Positions 16,765 to 25,744 of a stretch of DNA of 36,783 nt are shown here, piece by piece. This DNA is from an uncultured Schaedlerella sp. (GTDB taxonomy: Bacteria > Bacillota > Clostridia > Lachnospirales > Lachnospiraceae). The stretch's first letter is position 1. Each line of letters begins with the position of its first letter. The translations under genes were made by a program, and so were the position numbers. Where the stretch lies: positions 1 through 36,783 of the forward strand of contig CAKSAJ010000027.1 of NCBI GenBank assembly GCA_934435195.1, in the 5' to 3' direction. The notes beneath the pieces are model-generated. The model ran no database searches and had not been told where the DNA came from. It saw only the letters and a list, made by a program, of their open reading frames with translations.

Positions 16765-18702
16765 TTAGATATCTAAGTTTTTGACGAATTTTGCATTTTC
16801 TTCAATGAACTCACGTCTCGGTTCAACCTTATCACCCATCAGGGTTGTAAACGTCAAATCAAGTTCTGATGATGTCTCATCATCCATTGTAACTCTAAGC
16901 AGTATACGATGCTCAGGATCCATAGTTGTATCCCACAGCTGCTCTGCATCCATCTCTCCAAGACCTTTGTAGCGCTGGATCTTATTATTTCCATCTCGTC
17001 CTACTTCAGCTAAAATATCATTCAATTCTTCATCGCTGTATGCATACCAGACTTTTTTATTTTTTTCCAGCTTATACAACGGCGGCTGTGCCAGATATAC
17101 ATATCCCTGTTTGATCAGTTCCGGCATAAAACGATACAGGAATGTCAACAGCAGTGTACTAATATGGGCACCATCCACATCGGCATCGGTCATGATAATA
17201 ATTTTGTGATAACGCAGTTTGCTAATATCAAAATCATCATGGATACCTGTTCCAAATGCTGTGATCATCGCTTTGATCTCTGCATTTGCATAAATTTTAT
17301 CCAGACGTGCTTTCTCTACATTCAGAATCTTGCCTCGCAGTGGCAAAATAGCCTGCGTTGCACGATCTCTTGCCGTCTTTGCAGAACCGCCGGCGGAATC
17401 TCCCTCGACGATGTAAATTTCACAATTAACCGGATCTTTATCCGAACAGTCAGCCAGCTTTCCAGGAAGTGACATACCTTCCAACGCTGATTTTCTTCTT
17501 GTCAGATCTCTGGCCTTTCTGGCAGCTTCTCTTGCACGCTGTGCCATTACAGACTTTTCAACTGTCATTTTACCGACGGCCGGATTCTGCTCAAGGAAAA
17601 TACCAAGCTGAGTGCTAACGATATTATCTACCGCACCTCTTGCCTCGCTATTTCCTAATTTCTGTTTTGTCTGTCCTTCAAACTGAGGATCCTCAATCTT
17701 AACACTGATAATGGCTGTAAGACCCTCTCGGATATCCTCACCTGTCAGATTCGGTTCGCTGTCTTTAAGCAGTTTATTCTTTCTCGCATAATCATTAAAT
17801 GTCTTTGTCAATGCATTTCGGAATCCAACCACATGGGTTCCGCCTTCCGGCGTTGTAATGTTATTAACAAATCCATAAGTATTATCGCTGTACGAATCAT
17901 TGTGCTGCATTGCAACTTCTACATACACATTATCTTTCATGCCTTCGCAATAAATGATCTGGTCATACAACGGTGTCTTACTTTTGTTCAGGTAAGTAAC
18001 AAATTCCTTGATACCGCCTTCGTAGTGGAATGTCCGTTCAACCAATTCCTCTTCACGTTCATCACGAAGAATGATCTTCAGTCCTTTTGTCAAAAATGCC
18101 ATCTCGCGGAAACGCTGTTTTAATATATCGTAGTCAAATATTGTCTCCTCGAATATCTCTTTATCAGGCAAAAATGTAACTTTTGTTCCTGATAATTCCG
18201 GATCACATTCTCCGATCACTTTTAATTTATAAATAACTTTACCACGCTCATATCTCTGTTTATAAATCTTTCCTTCGTGATAAATTTCTACTTCCAGCCA
18301 TTCTGAAAGTGCATTTACAACAGATGCACCTACTCCATGCAGACCTCCGGATACCTTGTATCCTCCGCCACCGAACTTACCGCCGGCATGAAGGACTGTA
18401 AATACAACTTCTACTGCCGGAAGCCCTGTCTTATGGTTGATTCCAACCGGAATGCCTCGACCATTATCAACAACCGTAATAGAGTTTTCTTTGTTGATCG
18501 TAACTGTGATTGTATCACAATATCCTGCCAGTGCCTCGTCAACAGAGTTGTCGACAATCTCATATACCAGATGATGAAGTCCTCTCCCCGAGGTGCTGCC
18601 GATGTACATACCCGGTCTTTTTCGAACCGCTTCTAATCCTTCCAAAATCTGGATTTGATCCGCTCCATATTCAGCGTCAAATTCTGTACCTGTTGCACCC
18701 AT
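16765..18702 (-). CDS. gyrB: DNA gyrase subunit B
   Basis: This is the 645-residue ATPase subunit of gyrase. The GHKL ATPase domain shows EIVDNSVDEALAG (catalytic Glu, Asn), VVDNGRGIPVG and GGLHGVGASVVNALS. The transducer domain follows, and the TOPRIM metal site is seen in IVEGDSAGGSAK and IIMTDADVDGAHI. The C-terminal RYKGLGEM motif is intact. The length is standard for a Gram-positive GyrB. It starts 11 bases after recF and is read with gyrA. Partner choice with GyrA rather than a ParE role follows from the dnaA-dnaN-recF-gyrB-gyrA order. Confidence 0.98.
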   Translation of the reverse strand: MGATGTEFDAEYGADQIQILEGLEAVRKRPGMYIGSTSGRGLHHLVYEIVDNSVDEALAGYCDTITVTINKENSITVVDNGRGIPVGINHKTGLPAVEVVFTVLHAGGKFGGGGYKVSGGLHGVGASVVNALSEWLEVEIYHEGKIYKQRYERGKVIYKLKVIGECDPELSGTKVTFLPDKEIFEETIFDYDILKQRFREMAFLTKGLKIILRDEREEELVERTFHYEGGIKEFVTYLNKSKTPLYDQIIYCEGMKDNVYVEVAMQHNDSYSDNTYGFVNNITTPEGGTHVVGFRNALTKTFNDYARKNKLLKDSEPNLTGEDIREGLTAIISVKIEDPQFEGQTKQKLGNSEARGAVDNIVSTQLGIFLEQNPAVGKMTVEKSVMAQRAREAARKARDLTRRKSALEGMSLPGKLADCSDKDPVNCEIYIVEGDSAGGSAKTARDRATQAILPLRGKILNVEKARLDKIYANAEIKAMITAFGTGIHDDFDISKLRYHKIIIMTDADVDGAHISTLLLTFLYRFMPELIKQGYVYLAQPPLYKLEKNKKVWYAYSDEELNDILAEVGRDGNNKIQRYKGLGEMDAEQLWDTTMDPEHRILLRVTMDDETSSELDLTFTTLMGDKVEPRREFIEENAKFVKNLDI

Positions 18703-18713
18703 CTAAAAACCTC

Positions 18714-19799
18714 CTAATTTTCTTTTGCTACAGTTCCATGCTCTACATGGAATATTTTGTTTATAGAAAACCTGTGATTTACAAACTCGTCCAGCCCTGT
18801 ACAGGTAATGACAGTCTGTATATCGTGGATACTATCCAATAAATAGTTTTGCCTATGTTTGTCAAGTTCAGACAACACATCATCCAATAATAAAATCGGC
18901 GTATCTTTGATCAGCATACGCACCAGCTCAATCTCTGACAATTTCAAGGATAACGCTGCTGTTCTCTGCTGACCTTGAGAACCAAATTTGCGAATATCAA
19001 TCCCGTCTGTACGAAAACATACATCATCACGATGCGGTCCCGCAGAAGTGCTTTTAAACTTAATATCCCGATTTCGGTTTTTCTTTACAGCCTCCTCAAA
19101 AGACATATCCCCAATAGAAGATTCATAGGACAAAACAAGCGTTTCTTTTCCACCCGTCAACTTGTAGTGAATGTCAGAAATAATCTCATTCACCTGCTCT
19201 ATAAATCTTTTTCTTGCTTCGATTACTTTCGTTCCGTATTCAACCAATTGCATATCCCATATATCCAATGTATCGATCAGATGCTCCTGATAAGCAATTT
19301 CCTTAAGCAAAGAATTCCGTTGATTAACCGCCCGGTTATAATTCGCCAGATTGTTCAGGTATACCCTGTCCAACTGAGATAATTCCAAGTCAACAAATCG
19401 TCTTCTTCCAGCCGGTCCCTCTTTGATAATATTCAAATCTTCCGGTGAAAAAAAGACAAAATGAATCAAGCCAAATAATTCACTGGCTTTTCGGATTGGT
19501 ATTTTATTGACTGCAATTCCCTTTGGACTGTTTTTTTTCAAATGCATATCGATTTGAAAATCCACTCCATTTTTTTCAACAATGGTCTCAATGTGAGATT
19601 CTTCCTCACCAAACCGGATCATATCCCGGTCTTTTGTCCCGCGATGAGATTTTGTTGTTCCGGATAAATACAATGCCTCTAAGATATTGGTCTTTCCCTG
19701 CGCATTATCCCCATACAAAATATTGGTTCTGGAATCAAACGCCATATTCAACAATTCGTAGTTTCTATAATTTTTAAGCTTTAACGACTTAATTATCAT
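18714..19799 (-). CDS. recF: DNA replication/repair protein RecF
   Basis: This 361-residue SMC-like ATPase binds gapped DNA and helps RecO/RecR load RecA. The N-terminal YGDNAQGKTNILEALY is Walker A, KFGSQGQQRTAALSLKL is the signature, and ILLLDDVLSELD is Walker B. Length and domain order are normal. It sits in the standard place between the S4-domain gene and gyrB. Confidence 0.97.
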   Translation of the reverse strand: MIIKSLKLKNYRNYELLNMAFDSRTNILYGDNAQGKTNILEALYLSGTTKSHRGTKDRDMIRFGEEESHIETIVEKNGVDFQIDMHLKKNSPKGIAVNKIPIRKASELFGLIHFVFFSPEDLNIIKEGPAGRRRFVDLELSQLDRVYLNNLANYNRAVNQRNSLLKEIAYQEHLIDTLDIWDMQLVEYGTKVIEARKRFIEQVNEIISDIHYKLTGGKETLVLSYESSIGDMSFEEAVKKNRNRDIKFKSTSAGPHRDDVCFRTDGIDIRKFGSQGQQRTAALSLKLSEIELVRMLIKDTPILLLDDVLSELDKHRQNYLLDSIHDIQTVITCTGLDEFVNHRFSINKIFHVEHGTVAKEN

Positions 19800-19818
19800 A
19801 ATTTTTTCCTAACGTTCC

Positions 19819-19851
19819 AAGCGTATAGGTACGTAATTATTCTACACGCTT
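19819..19851. other. Hairpin between the S4-domain gene and recF
   Basis: AAGCGTATAG and CTACACGCTT form a 10-bp stem (one G-U pair) with a 13-base loop. On the minus strand no T tract follows, so it is not a good terminator for the leftward genes. It could pause transcription or mark RNA processing ahead of recF. Confidence 0.4.
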
Positions 19852-19856
19852 TTGCA

Positions 19857-20072
19857 TTATTTTTCAATTTTTATTTGAATACCATCAAATTCGACTAAAT
19901 CTCCCTCGTATAACTTACGTCCTCTTCTGGTATCAATCTCGCCATTCACTAAGACAAGCCCCTCTTGGATCACTTCTTTTGCTTCTACGCCGGACTCAAC
20001 TGCTCCAACAGCCTTTAATGCCTGACCAAGTTTAATAAATTCCTCGTTTTGTCTGATTTTTATATGTTCCAT
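19857..20072 (-). CDS. S4-domain RNA-binding protein, YaaA/RlbA family
   Basis: The 71-residue protein consists almost wholly of one S4 fold: EEFIKLGQALKAVGAVESG, then KEVIQEGLVLVNGEIDTRRGRKLYEGDLVEF. It is the small gene found between dnaN and recF in many Firmicutes (yaaA in Bacillus subtilis; a ribosome-assembly role is reported for relatives). The start at 20072 (MEHIK) is preferred to 20087 because AAAGG lies seven bases before it. Confidence 0.92.
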   Translation of the reverse strand: MEHIKIRQNEEFIKLGQALKAVGAVESGVEAKEVIQEGLVLVNGEIDTRRGRKLYEGDLVEFDGIQIKIEK

Positions 20073-20189
20073 CTCTATTCCTTTCATGCAATTACGTTAA
20101 TAGTTTGCTTTTTTAACACACTTTGTCGTTTTAGAATTATCTGACAATTTACATTCTGCATATTATGCATATTTATGCATTTTGATTTT

Positions 20190-21299
20190 TTATGCGACAG
20201 CGTTAAAGTTAACCGGCAGAATTAAATAAATATATGATTGCTGTTCATCCTTGATAAAGCAAGGTGCTTTTGCATTCATGAAATATAAATCAACCTGTTC
20301 ATCCTCAATAACACGAAGTGCATCGATCAAAAATTTAGGATTAAATCCGATCAAAAGATCTCTTCCTTCTTTCGAGATAATAATTTCTTCATCCATTGAT
20401 CCAATCTGAGATTTGATTTTTAGTTCCATTGAACCATCCGCAATGTTGATAATAATTGGTTTTTTATCCCCTTCTTTTATCAACAAAGTTGCACGGTCGA
20501 TACAATCTAAAAGTTCACGTTTATTCACAGCTACTTTTGTTTCATAATCACTGGATAACATCTGATCAATTCTGAAATATTCCCCTTCGATCAGTCTTGA
20601 AACAACCAAAGTATTGCCAAATTCAAAGACAACATGATTTTGAGTAAATGAAATTTCTACTTCAGCCTCGGATTCGCCCCCGATAATTTTGCTTATTTCC
20701 TGAAGAGTCTTCCCAGGAACAATTACTTTTCGAGAACCGTAAGAATTTTTCAATTCGATATTGCGAATTGAAATTCTATGGCCGTCAAGTGATACAACTT
20801 TTAATAAATTATCATGAATTTCAAAAAGTTCTCCGCTCATCATCTTGTTTGTATCATTGTCAGCGATAGAAAAAATGGTCTGACGGATTACTTCTTTCAG
20901 TGTAAATTCAGAAATTGTGATGGAATCCTCTTTTTCAATTGCCGGTAAATAAGAAAAATCTTCACCTGATTGAGCTGCAATCGTAAACTTTGCTTTTTCA
21001 CAAGTGATCAATGTCTGATTATCAGCACCAACTTCAATCACTACATCGTTGTCTGGAAGTTTTCGAACAATTTCTGAAAAAATCTTAGCATTCAAAGCTA
21101 TAATTCCATGTTCAAGAATCTCACCTTCAATACGTGTTTCGATTCCAAGTTCCATATCATTAGCTGTTAATTTAATAACATTCATGGATGCATCAATCAG
21201 AATACATTCAAGAATAGGCATTGTTGTTTTTGAAGGAACTGCCTTAGATACAATACCAACTCCTTTAACGAGATTTGATTTACTGCATATAATTTTCAT
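20190..21299 (-). CDS. dnaN: DNA polymerase III beta clamp
   Basis: This 369-residue sliding clamp holds the replicative polymerase on DNA as a ring-shaped dimer. Three clamp repeats are evident. The N-terminal ISKAVPSKTTMPILECILID and the C-terminal APCFIKDEQQSYIYLILPV are typical. The start is preceded by GAAAGGAG. It lies 275 bases from dnaA across an origin segment. A run of ATGCATA-like repeats (20157-20180) lies just past its stop; its purpose is unknown. Confidence 0.98.
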   Translation of the reverse strand: MKIICSKSNLVKGVGIVSKAVPSKTTMPILECILIDASMNVIKLTANDMELGIETRIEGEILEHGIIALNAKIFSEIVRKLPDNDVVIEVGADNQTLITCEKAKFTIAAQSGEDFSYLPAIEKEDSITISEFTLKEVIRQTIFSIADNDTNKMMSGELFEIHDNLLKVVSLDGHRISIRNIELKNSYGSRKVIVPGKTLQEISKIIGGESEAEVEISFTQNHVVFEFGNTLVVSRLIEGEYFRIDQMLSSDYETKVAVNKRELLDCIDRATLLIKEGDKKPIIINIADGSMELKIKSQIGSMDEEIIISKEGRDLLIGFNPKFLIDALRVIEDEQVDLYFMNAKAPCFIKDEQQSYIYLILPVNFNAVA

Positions 21300-21574
21300 G
21301 TCGAGATCTCCTTTCGTGAAAGTGTGGATAAAACTTTCAGCGTGTGCATTTATGTATTTAAAAAGAAAACTTTTCCGCCGTAATCGTCGTAGGGGCTGTG
21401 GAAAAGTGGATAACTACCCGCAAGCCTTGAAACACAAGGGCTGAGCCACTTTGATAACTATGTTGAATTCCATGGGATAAGGTGGAAAGTAAATGGGGAT
21501 AAAAATTATGCGTTATCCACAGAAATGAAGCTTTCCACTGCTTATCCACAGAGTTTTAACATAGTTATTCACAT
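21300..21574. other. oriC: Origin segment between dnaA and dnaN: DnaA boxes and probable unwinding site
   Basis: Perfect DnaA boxes TTATCCACA lie at 21513-21521 and 21542-21550, and the inverse TGTGGATAA at 21323-21331. Abutting near-matches are at 21397-21405 (TGTGGAAAA) and 21405-21413 (AGTGGATAA), and a weaker one at 21472-21480. Read on the minus strand, the abutting boxes are followed by CCCC and then CTA-CGA-CGA-TTA (21392-21381), and then an AT-rich tract (21350-21375). This is the order of the DnaA-box, GC-cluster and DnaA-trio unwinding system described in Bacillus. Confidence 0.8.
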
Positions 21575-22945
21575 TTATACGGGATTTATCTTCTTTTTTA
21601 TAATATTGATAGTATTATTTAACGCTTCATCGGTAGTAATATCGTGTTCTATTTTTTTAACTCCATGGCTGATAGAAGCGTGATCTTTCCCTCCAAGGAT
21701 AGCGCCGATCGCTTTTAATGGCGTATCTGTCATACAACGGCAGAGGTACATGACGATCTGACGTGGAAGTACAATTTCAGCGTTTCGTTTTTTACCTTTG
21801 ATTTCTGTTACCGGTACATTAAAGTGCTCGGAAACAACATCAATAATTAATTCTGGTGTGATTTCTCTATTATTATCAGGAGATACGATATCTTTAAGAG
21901 CTTCAGCTGCAAGAGGAATATCGATTTCTTTTTTCTCAAGATTAGCCAGAGCAATCAGTTTATTTAAAGAACCTTCCAGCTCTCGAATATTGGATTTTAC
22001 GTTATTGGCAATATATTGCATAACATCATCCGGAATATGGTAACGCTCTAATCCGTCCAATTCCTCTTTCTTGCGAAGAATCGCCATTCTGGTTTCGTAG
22101 TCAGGAGACGAAATATCTGCAATCAGTCCCCACTCAAAACGGGTACGCAAACGAGCCTCCAAAGTTTCAATGTCTTTTGGTGGCTTATCACTGGAGATAA
22201 TAATCTGTTTTCCTGCTACATGCAGATGGTTAAATGTGTGGAAAAATTCTTCCTGCGTACTTTCCTTTCCTATAATAAACTGGATATCATCGATTAAAAG
22301 TACGTCATTATTCCTATATTTTTCGCGAAATGTGGTCATTGCCAGTTCATTTCCGTTTTTTCCGACTTTCAAAGCATCAATCAGTTCGTTCGTAAAAGTT
22401 TCACTTGTTACGTAAAGAACCTTTTTTGATGGATCATTTTCTAATATAAAATGTGCAATAGAGTGCATCAAATGGGTTTTTCCAAGTCCAACACCTCCAT
22501 ATAAGAAGAGAGGATTATAGATTTCCCCAGGTGATTCAGCTACTGCAAGGGAAGCTGCATGTGCAAAATTGTTGTTGCTTCCTACAACAAATGTATCGAA
22601 AGTATAGCGAGGATTTAGATTAGCATTCTCGAAAATAGCGTTCGACTGTTGTTTTTTTGTTGTTGTTTCTTTCTTTTTCTTAATAATAACACTGTCTTCA
22701 GTTACAAAAGAGACCTCATATTCCGTACCGGTCACTTCTGCAATACATACCTTAAAAGGAAGAAGATATTTATCTTCAATGTGTTCCAGACTTGCTTTTA
22801 ATTTCACAAGAATGTATACCGTATCATCGGTAACTTCAAAAACAGTAAGTGGTGCAATCCACGTATTGTATGAAATATTCGATGAACAGTACTCTAATTT
22901 CATCTTATTTAGGATCTGCTCCCAATTTTTTTCTACGGTGTTCAT
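21575..22945 (-). CDS. dnaA: Chromosomal replication initiator DnaA
   Basis: This 456-residue AAA+ initiator binds the flanking boxes and opens the origin. Domain I (1-about 85) precedes a short lysine-rich linker. Domain III has Walker A GGVGLGKTHLMH, Walker B VLLIDDIQF and the arginine-finger region. Domain IV ends with GGKDHASISHGVKKIEHDI, the box-recognition helix-turn-helix. The start at 22945 (MNTVEKNW) follows AGGAG by about eight bases; in-frame extension upstream lacks a ribosome site. DnaA boxes on both sides of the gene suggest self-regulation. Confidence 0.98.
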   Translation of the reverse strand: MNTVEKNWEQILNKMKLEYCSSNISYNTWIAPLTVFEVTDDTVYILVKLKASLEHIEDKYLLPFKVCIAEVTGTEYEVSFVTEDSVIIKKKKETTTKKQQSNAIFENANLNPRYTFDTFVVGSNNNFAHAASLAVAESPGEIYNPLFLYGGVGLGKTHLMHSIAHFILENDPSKKVLYVTSETFTNELIDALKVGKNGNELAMTTFREKYRNNDVLLIDDIQFIIGKESTQEEFFHTFNHLHVAGKQIIISSDKPPKDIETLEARLRTRFEWGLIADISSPDYETRMAILRKKEELDGLERYHIPDDVMQYIANNVKSNIRELEGSLNKLIALANLEKKEIDIPLAAEALKDIVSPDNNREITPELIIDVVSEHFNVPVTEIKGKKRNAEIVLPRQIVMYLCRCMTDTPLKAIGAILGGKDHASISHGVKKIEHDITTDEALNNTINIIKKKINPV

Positions 22946-23361
22946 CAATCGTACTCCTAATCCATATAATATCTCCAAATCTGTTCGTTAGAGAGACTTT
23001 TACTTTTATAGTGTACATCAAAATATCCACATAAGCAATGAAAAAAGATGTGAATAACTCTTATAAACACTTTCAACACGTGAAAAAAGTTGAAAAATAA
23101 GACTTTTTTTGTGAAAAAAATATTTTTCAACAAGTTATTTTGTAGTTATACACAGGTTTTTCACAGAAATTCACAAAGTTATTCACCCGGTGTGGATAAC
23201 TTTGTGAAAAATCGTGGATAACTGGTTTTGAAACACAAGATATAGGGGCAAGTATTCACTTGAAGTAGCAGAACTATGTAAAAAATGAGTTTTCCACAAA
23301 TGTGAATAACGAAAAAAATGAAAAATATTTAGAAGAAAGCGAGAAATATGGCAGGATTTGC
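22946..23361. other. oriC: Origin segment between dnaA and rpmH: DnaA-box cluster
   Basis: No gene is present. Boxes or near-boxes are TATCCACAT near 23024, TGTGAATAA at 23050-23058 and 23301-23309, TTATACACA near 23146, TTATTCACC at 23179-23187, TGTGGATAA at 23191-23199 and CGTGGATAA at 23214-23222, on both strands. An AT-rich block lies at 23085-23135. A TATAAA on the minus strand (23005-23010) may be the dnaA -10 box, with a DnaA-box-like site just upstream. Together with 21300-21574 this makes a two-part origin around dnaA. Confidence 0.85.
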
Positions 23362-23390
23362 TTGACTTAGAGCTGTTTTTTGAATATAAT
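23362..23390 (+). promoter_or_regulatory. Promoter of rpmH operon
   Basis: TTGACT (23362-23367), 17 bases, TATAAT (23385-23390): a near-consensus housekeeping promoter. It leaves an about 140-base leader before rpmH. Confidence 0.9.
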
Positions 23391-23538
23391 TAAGAGCAGT
23401 GTCTTTCTGGATTTATATATAAGAAAGAACTGAAACTGTAGAAACTATATACTATATTATAGTGATGAACTTGATATTGTCAGGAATATTTAAAAGATTC
23501 CTGAAGAACTATATCACACAAAGGGAGGTGTATTCAGA

Positions 23539-23673
23539 ATGAAAATGACATTTCAGCCAAAGAAAAGATCTAGATCTAAGGTTCATGGATTCAGAGCAAG
23601 AATGAGCACAGCAGGCGGAAGAAAAGTATTAGCTGCCAGAAGAGCAAAAGGAAGAAAACAGTTATCAGCTTAG
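23539..23673 (+). CDS. rpmH: Ribosomal protein bL34
   Basis: This 44-residue, highly basic protein of the large ribosomal subunit begins MKMTFQPKKRSRSKVHGF and has the usual RMSTAGGRKVLAARRAKGRK. AAGGGAGG lies upstream. It is too short for many gene finders but unmistakable, and it holds its standard place beside dnaA and before rnpA. A hairpin overlaps its stop codon. Confidence 0.98.
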   Translation: MKMTFQPKKRSRSKVHGFRARMSTAGGRKVLAARRAKGRKQLSA

Positions 23674-23697
23674 GCCGCAATTTTGTGGCCTTTTCTT
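23673..23697 (+). terminator. Hairpin/partial terminator after rpmH
   Basis: GGCCGC-ATTTT-GTGGCC, then TTTTCTTCT. It should end a share of transcripts so that the ribosomal protein is made in excess of the RNase P protein. Confidence 0.65.
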
Positions 23698-23766
23698 CTA
23701 TACAGATTTATTTTTTAGAAGAGATACGTGGAAGCGTATGAGGACTTTAACGAAAAGGAAATAATT

Positions 23767-24108
23767 ATGAAATTTTCCGAATCTTTGAAAAAGAATAAAG
23801 ATTTTCAGACTGTTTATCGACAGGGAAAATCTTATGCGAATAAGTATCTGGTTCTATATATTATGGAAAATCAGACAGAGAAAAACAGAATTGGAATTTC
23901 TGTAAGTAAAAAAGTAGGGAACAGTGTTGTAAGACATCACCTTACAAGATTGATAAGAGAGAGCTATCGACTTCAAGAAGAATGTTTCCAAAGAGGATAT
24001 GATTTAGTGGTAATAGCAAGACAGAGTGCAAAAGATGTCACGTATAAAGAAATGGAAAGTGCACTCATCCATTTGGGAAAGCTTCATAAAATATATAAGA
24101 CTGTTTAG
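23767..24108 (+). CDS. rnpA: Ribonuclease P protein component
   Basis: This 113-residue protein subunit works with the RNase P RNA to trim tRNA 5' ends. The family signature RNRIGISVSKKVGNSVVRH (here KNRIGIS...VVRHHLTRLIRESYR) is present. The start at 23767 (MKFSESLKKN) follows AAAAGGAAA; the longer upstream in-frame start has no ribosome site. The gene keeps the classic rpmH-rnpA-yidD-yidC order. Confidence 0.97.
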   Translation: MKFSESLKKNKDFQTVYRQGKSYANKYLVLYIMENQTEKNRIGISVSKKVGNSVVRHHLTRLIRESYRLQEECFQRGYDLVVIARQSAKDVTYKEMESALIHLGKLHKIYKTV

Positions 24109-24163
24109 AATACTAAGAAAATTGTAGTTAAACAGTGAAAAAAATAAGAGGAATGTGACGCAG

Positions 24164-24376
24164 ATGAAGAAGATTTGTATCAGTATGATTCGATTCTATC
24201 AAAAATATCTTTCACCTATGAAGATGAGATATCATTGCATTTATACTCCTACGTGTTCTCAATATGGAATTGAGGCCATTGAGAAGTATGGCGTATTAAA
24301 AGGTGGACTGCTAACTGCATGGAGAATTTTGCGTTGCAATCCATTTGCAAAAGGTGGATATGATCCAGTACCTTAA
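24164..24376 (+). CDS. yidD: Membrane protein insertion efficiency factor YidD
   Basis: The 70-residue protein has the family core IRFYQKYLSPMK, TPTCSQYGIEAIEKYG and RILRCNPFAKGGYDPVP, with the conserved cysteines. It is thought to help YidC insert membrane proteins. The ATG at 24164 is preferred; a GTG three codons earlier is only three bases from the ribosome site, while the ATG is about twelve away, so the start has some doubt. It ends 12 bases before yidC. Confidence 0.95.
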   Translation: MKKICISMIRFYQKYLSPMKMRYHCIYTPTCSQYGIEAIEKYGVLKGGLLTAWRILRCNPFAKGGYDPVP

Positions 24377-24388
24377 GGAGGAAAAGAT

Positions 24389-25672
24389 ATGTACGGAGTA
24401 TTGGCTGCCGGTTATGGTGACTGGCCAATCATTCATCAGATAGCATGGTTGCTTGGAAAATTGATGAATGCAATCTATAATATTATGGATGGCGTATTCG
24501 GAGTACAGAATATCGGTGTTTGTATTATTATATTTACAATTATTATCTATACGCTGATGATTCCACTTACTGTAAAACAGCAGAAGTGGTCAAAGATGTC
24601 GGCGGTAATGAACCCTGAAATTCAGAAAATTCAGAAAAAGTATGCAAATAAAAAAGATCAGGCTTCCATGTTGAAACAACAGGAAGAATTGCAGATTGTT
24701 TATGAAAAATACGGCGTATCTCCAACAGGCGGATGTCTTCCGATGTTGATCCAGATGCCAATTTTATTTGCATTGTACCCTGTTATCCAGAATATTCCAA
24801 AGTATGTTGATGGTGTAAAAGCAGCATATATGCCGGTCGTAGACCAGATTATGCAGGTAGATGGATTCCAGAAGATTATGGAGACAATCGGATCTGCAAA
24901 ACCGGTATTAATGAGTGCAACTTCATATGATTATTCAAAAGCAGACACATTGGTTCAGGTATTGTATAAATTCCAGGATTCTACATGGAATACATTGGTA
25001 GATAAGATGCCTTCTATTGAAACTGTAGTAGATGCTACTACAAAGACAATGGGACATTTGAACAACTTCCTTGGAATTAATATTGGTGAGACACCAATGA
25101 CAATGCTTACAAATTCATTACATCCATTTTCAATTGTTGGAATTATTCTTGCTGTAATTATTCCAATCATGGCAGGTCTTGCACAGTTTATCAGTGTTAA
25201 ACTTCAGCCACAGCCATCAATGGATGAGAATAATCAGATGGCAGCATCTATGAAGACAATGACTTATACAATGCCATTGTTCTCAGTATTTCTTGGATTT
25301 ACACTTCCTGCAGGTCTTGGTTTGTACTGGGCAGTCAGTGCAGTTGTAAGATGTGTACAGCAGGTAGCTATCAACAAATATTTACAGACAAAATCTTTGG
25401 ATGATATGATCAAAGAAAATCAGGAAAAAGCTGCAAAAAAACGCGAGAAAAAAGGTACATCTGCTAAAGAATTAAATAAGATGGCAACTACAAGTACAAA
25501 GAATGTAGAGCACAAGAAAACTTCTACTATGTCAGAAAAAGAAAGACAGGAAAAATTGGAGAAGGCTGCCAGCAGCAATAAAAATGCGAAAGCAGGAAGT
25601 CTTGCTTCAAAAGCTAACATGGTAAGCAGATTTAATGGCAACAATTCTGGCGATAATAAGAATGAGAAATAG
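24389..25672 (+). CDS. yidC: Membrane protein insertase YidC/SpoIIIJ
   Basis: This 427-residue insertase works with or without Sec to place proteins in the membrane. About five hydrophobic segments are visible (around 20-40, 48-70, 120-140, 250-270, 290-320). The conserved core is TGGCLPMLIQMPILFALY. The first segment is not followed by a lipobox, so it is not clearly a lipoprotein. The last 90 residues are rich in Lys and Glu and probably meet the ribosome. GGAGGAAAAG precedes the start. Confidence 0.96.
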   Translation: MYGVLAAGYGDWPIIHQIAWLLGKLMNAIYNIMDGVFGVQNIGVCIIIFTIIIYTLMIPLTVKQQKWSKMSAVMNPEIQKIQKKYANKKDQASMLKQQEELQIVYEKYGVSPTGGCLPMLIQMPILFALYPVIQNIPKYVDGVKAAYMPVVDQIMQVDGFQKIMETIGSAKPVLMSATSYDYSKADTLVQVLYKFQDSTWNTLVDKMPSIETVVDATTKTMGHLNNFLGINIGETPMTMLTNSLHPFSIVGIILAVIIPIMAGLAQFISVKLQPQPSMDENNQMAASMKTMTYTMPLFSVFLGFTLPAGLGLYWAVSAVVRCVQQVAINKYLQTKSLDDMIKENQEKAAKKREKKGTSAKELNKMATTSTKNVEHKKTSTMSEKERQEKLEKAASSNKNAKAGSLASKANMVSRFNGNNSGDNKNEK

Positions 25673-25744
25673 GATAGGGTAGACGAATCGCAATTTCGAA
25701 GGGAATGAGTGATTTCGGATTGTTGGAGAAAGGATGGATTCGGG

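Noticed and set aside
21358..21549. 63-residue minus-strand ORF between dnaA and dnaN
   Set aside because: It runs across DnaA boxes; no ribosome site and no recognisable protein.
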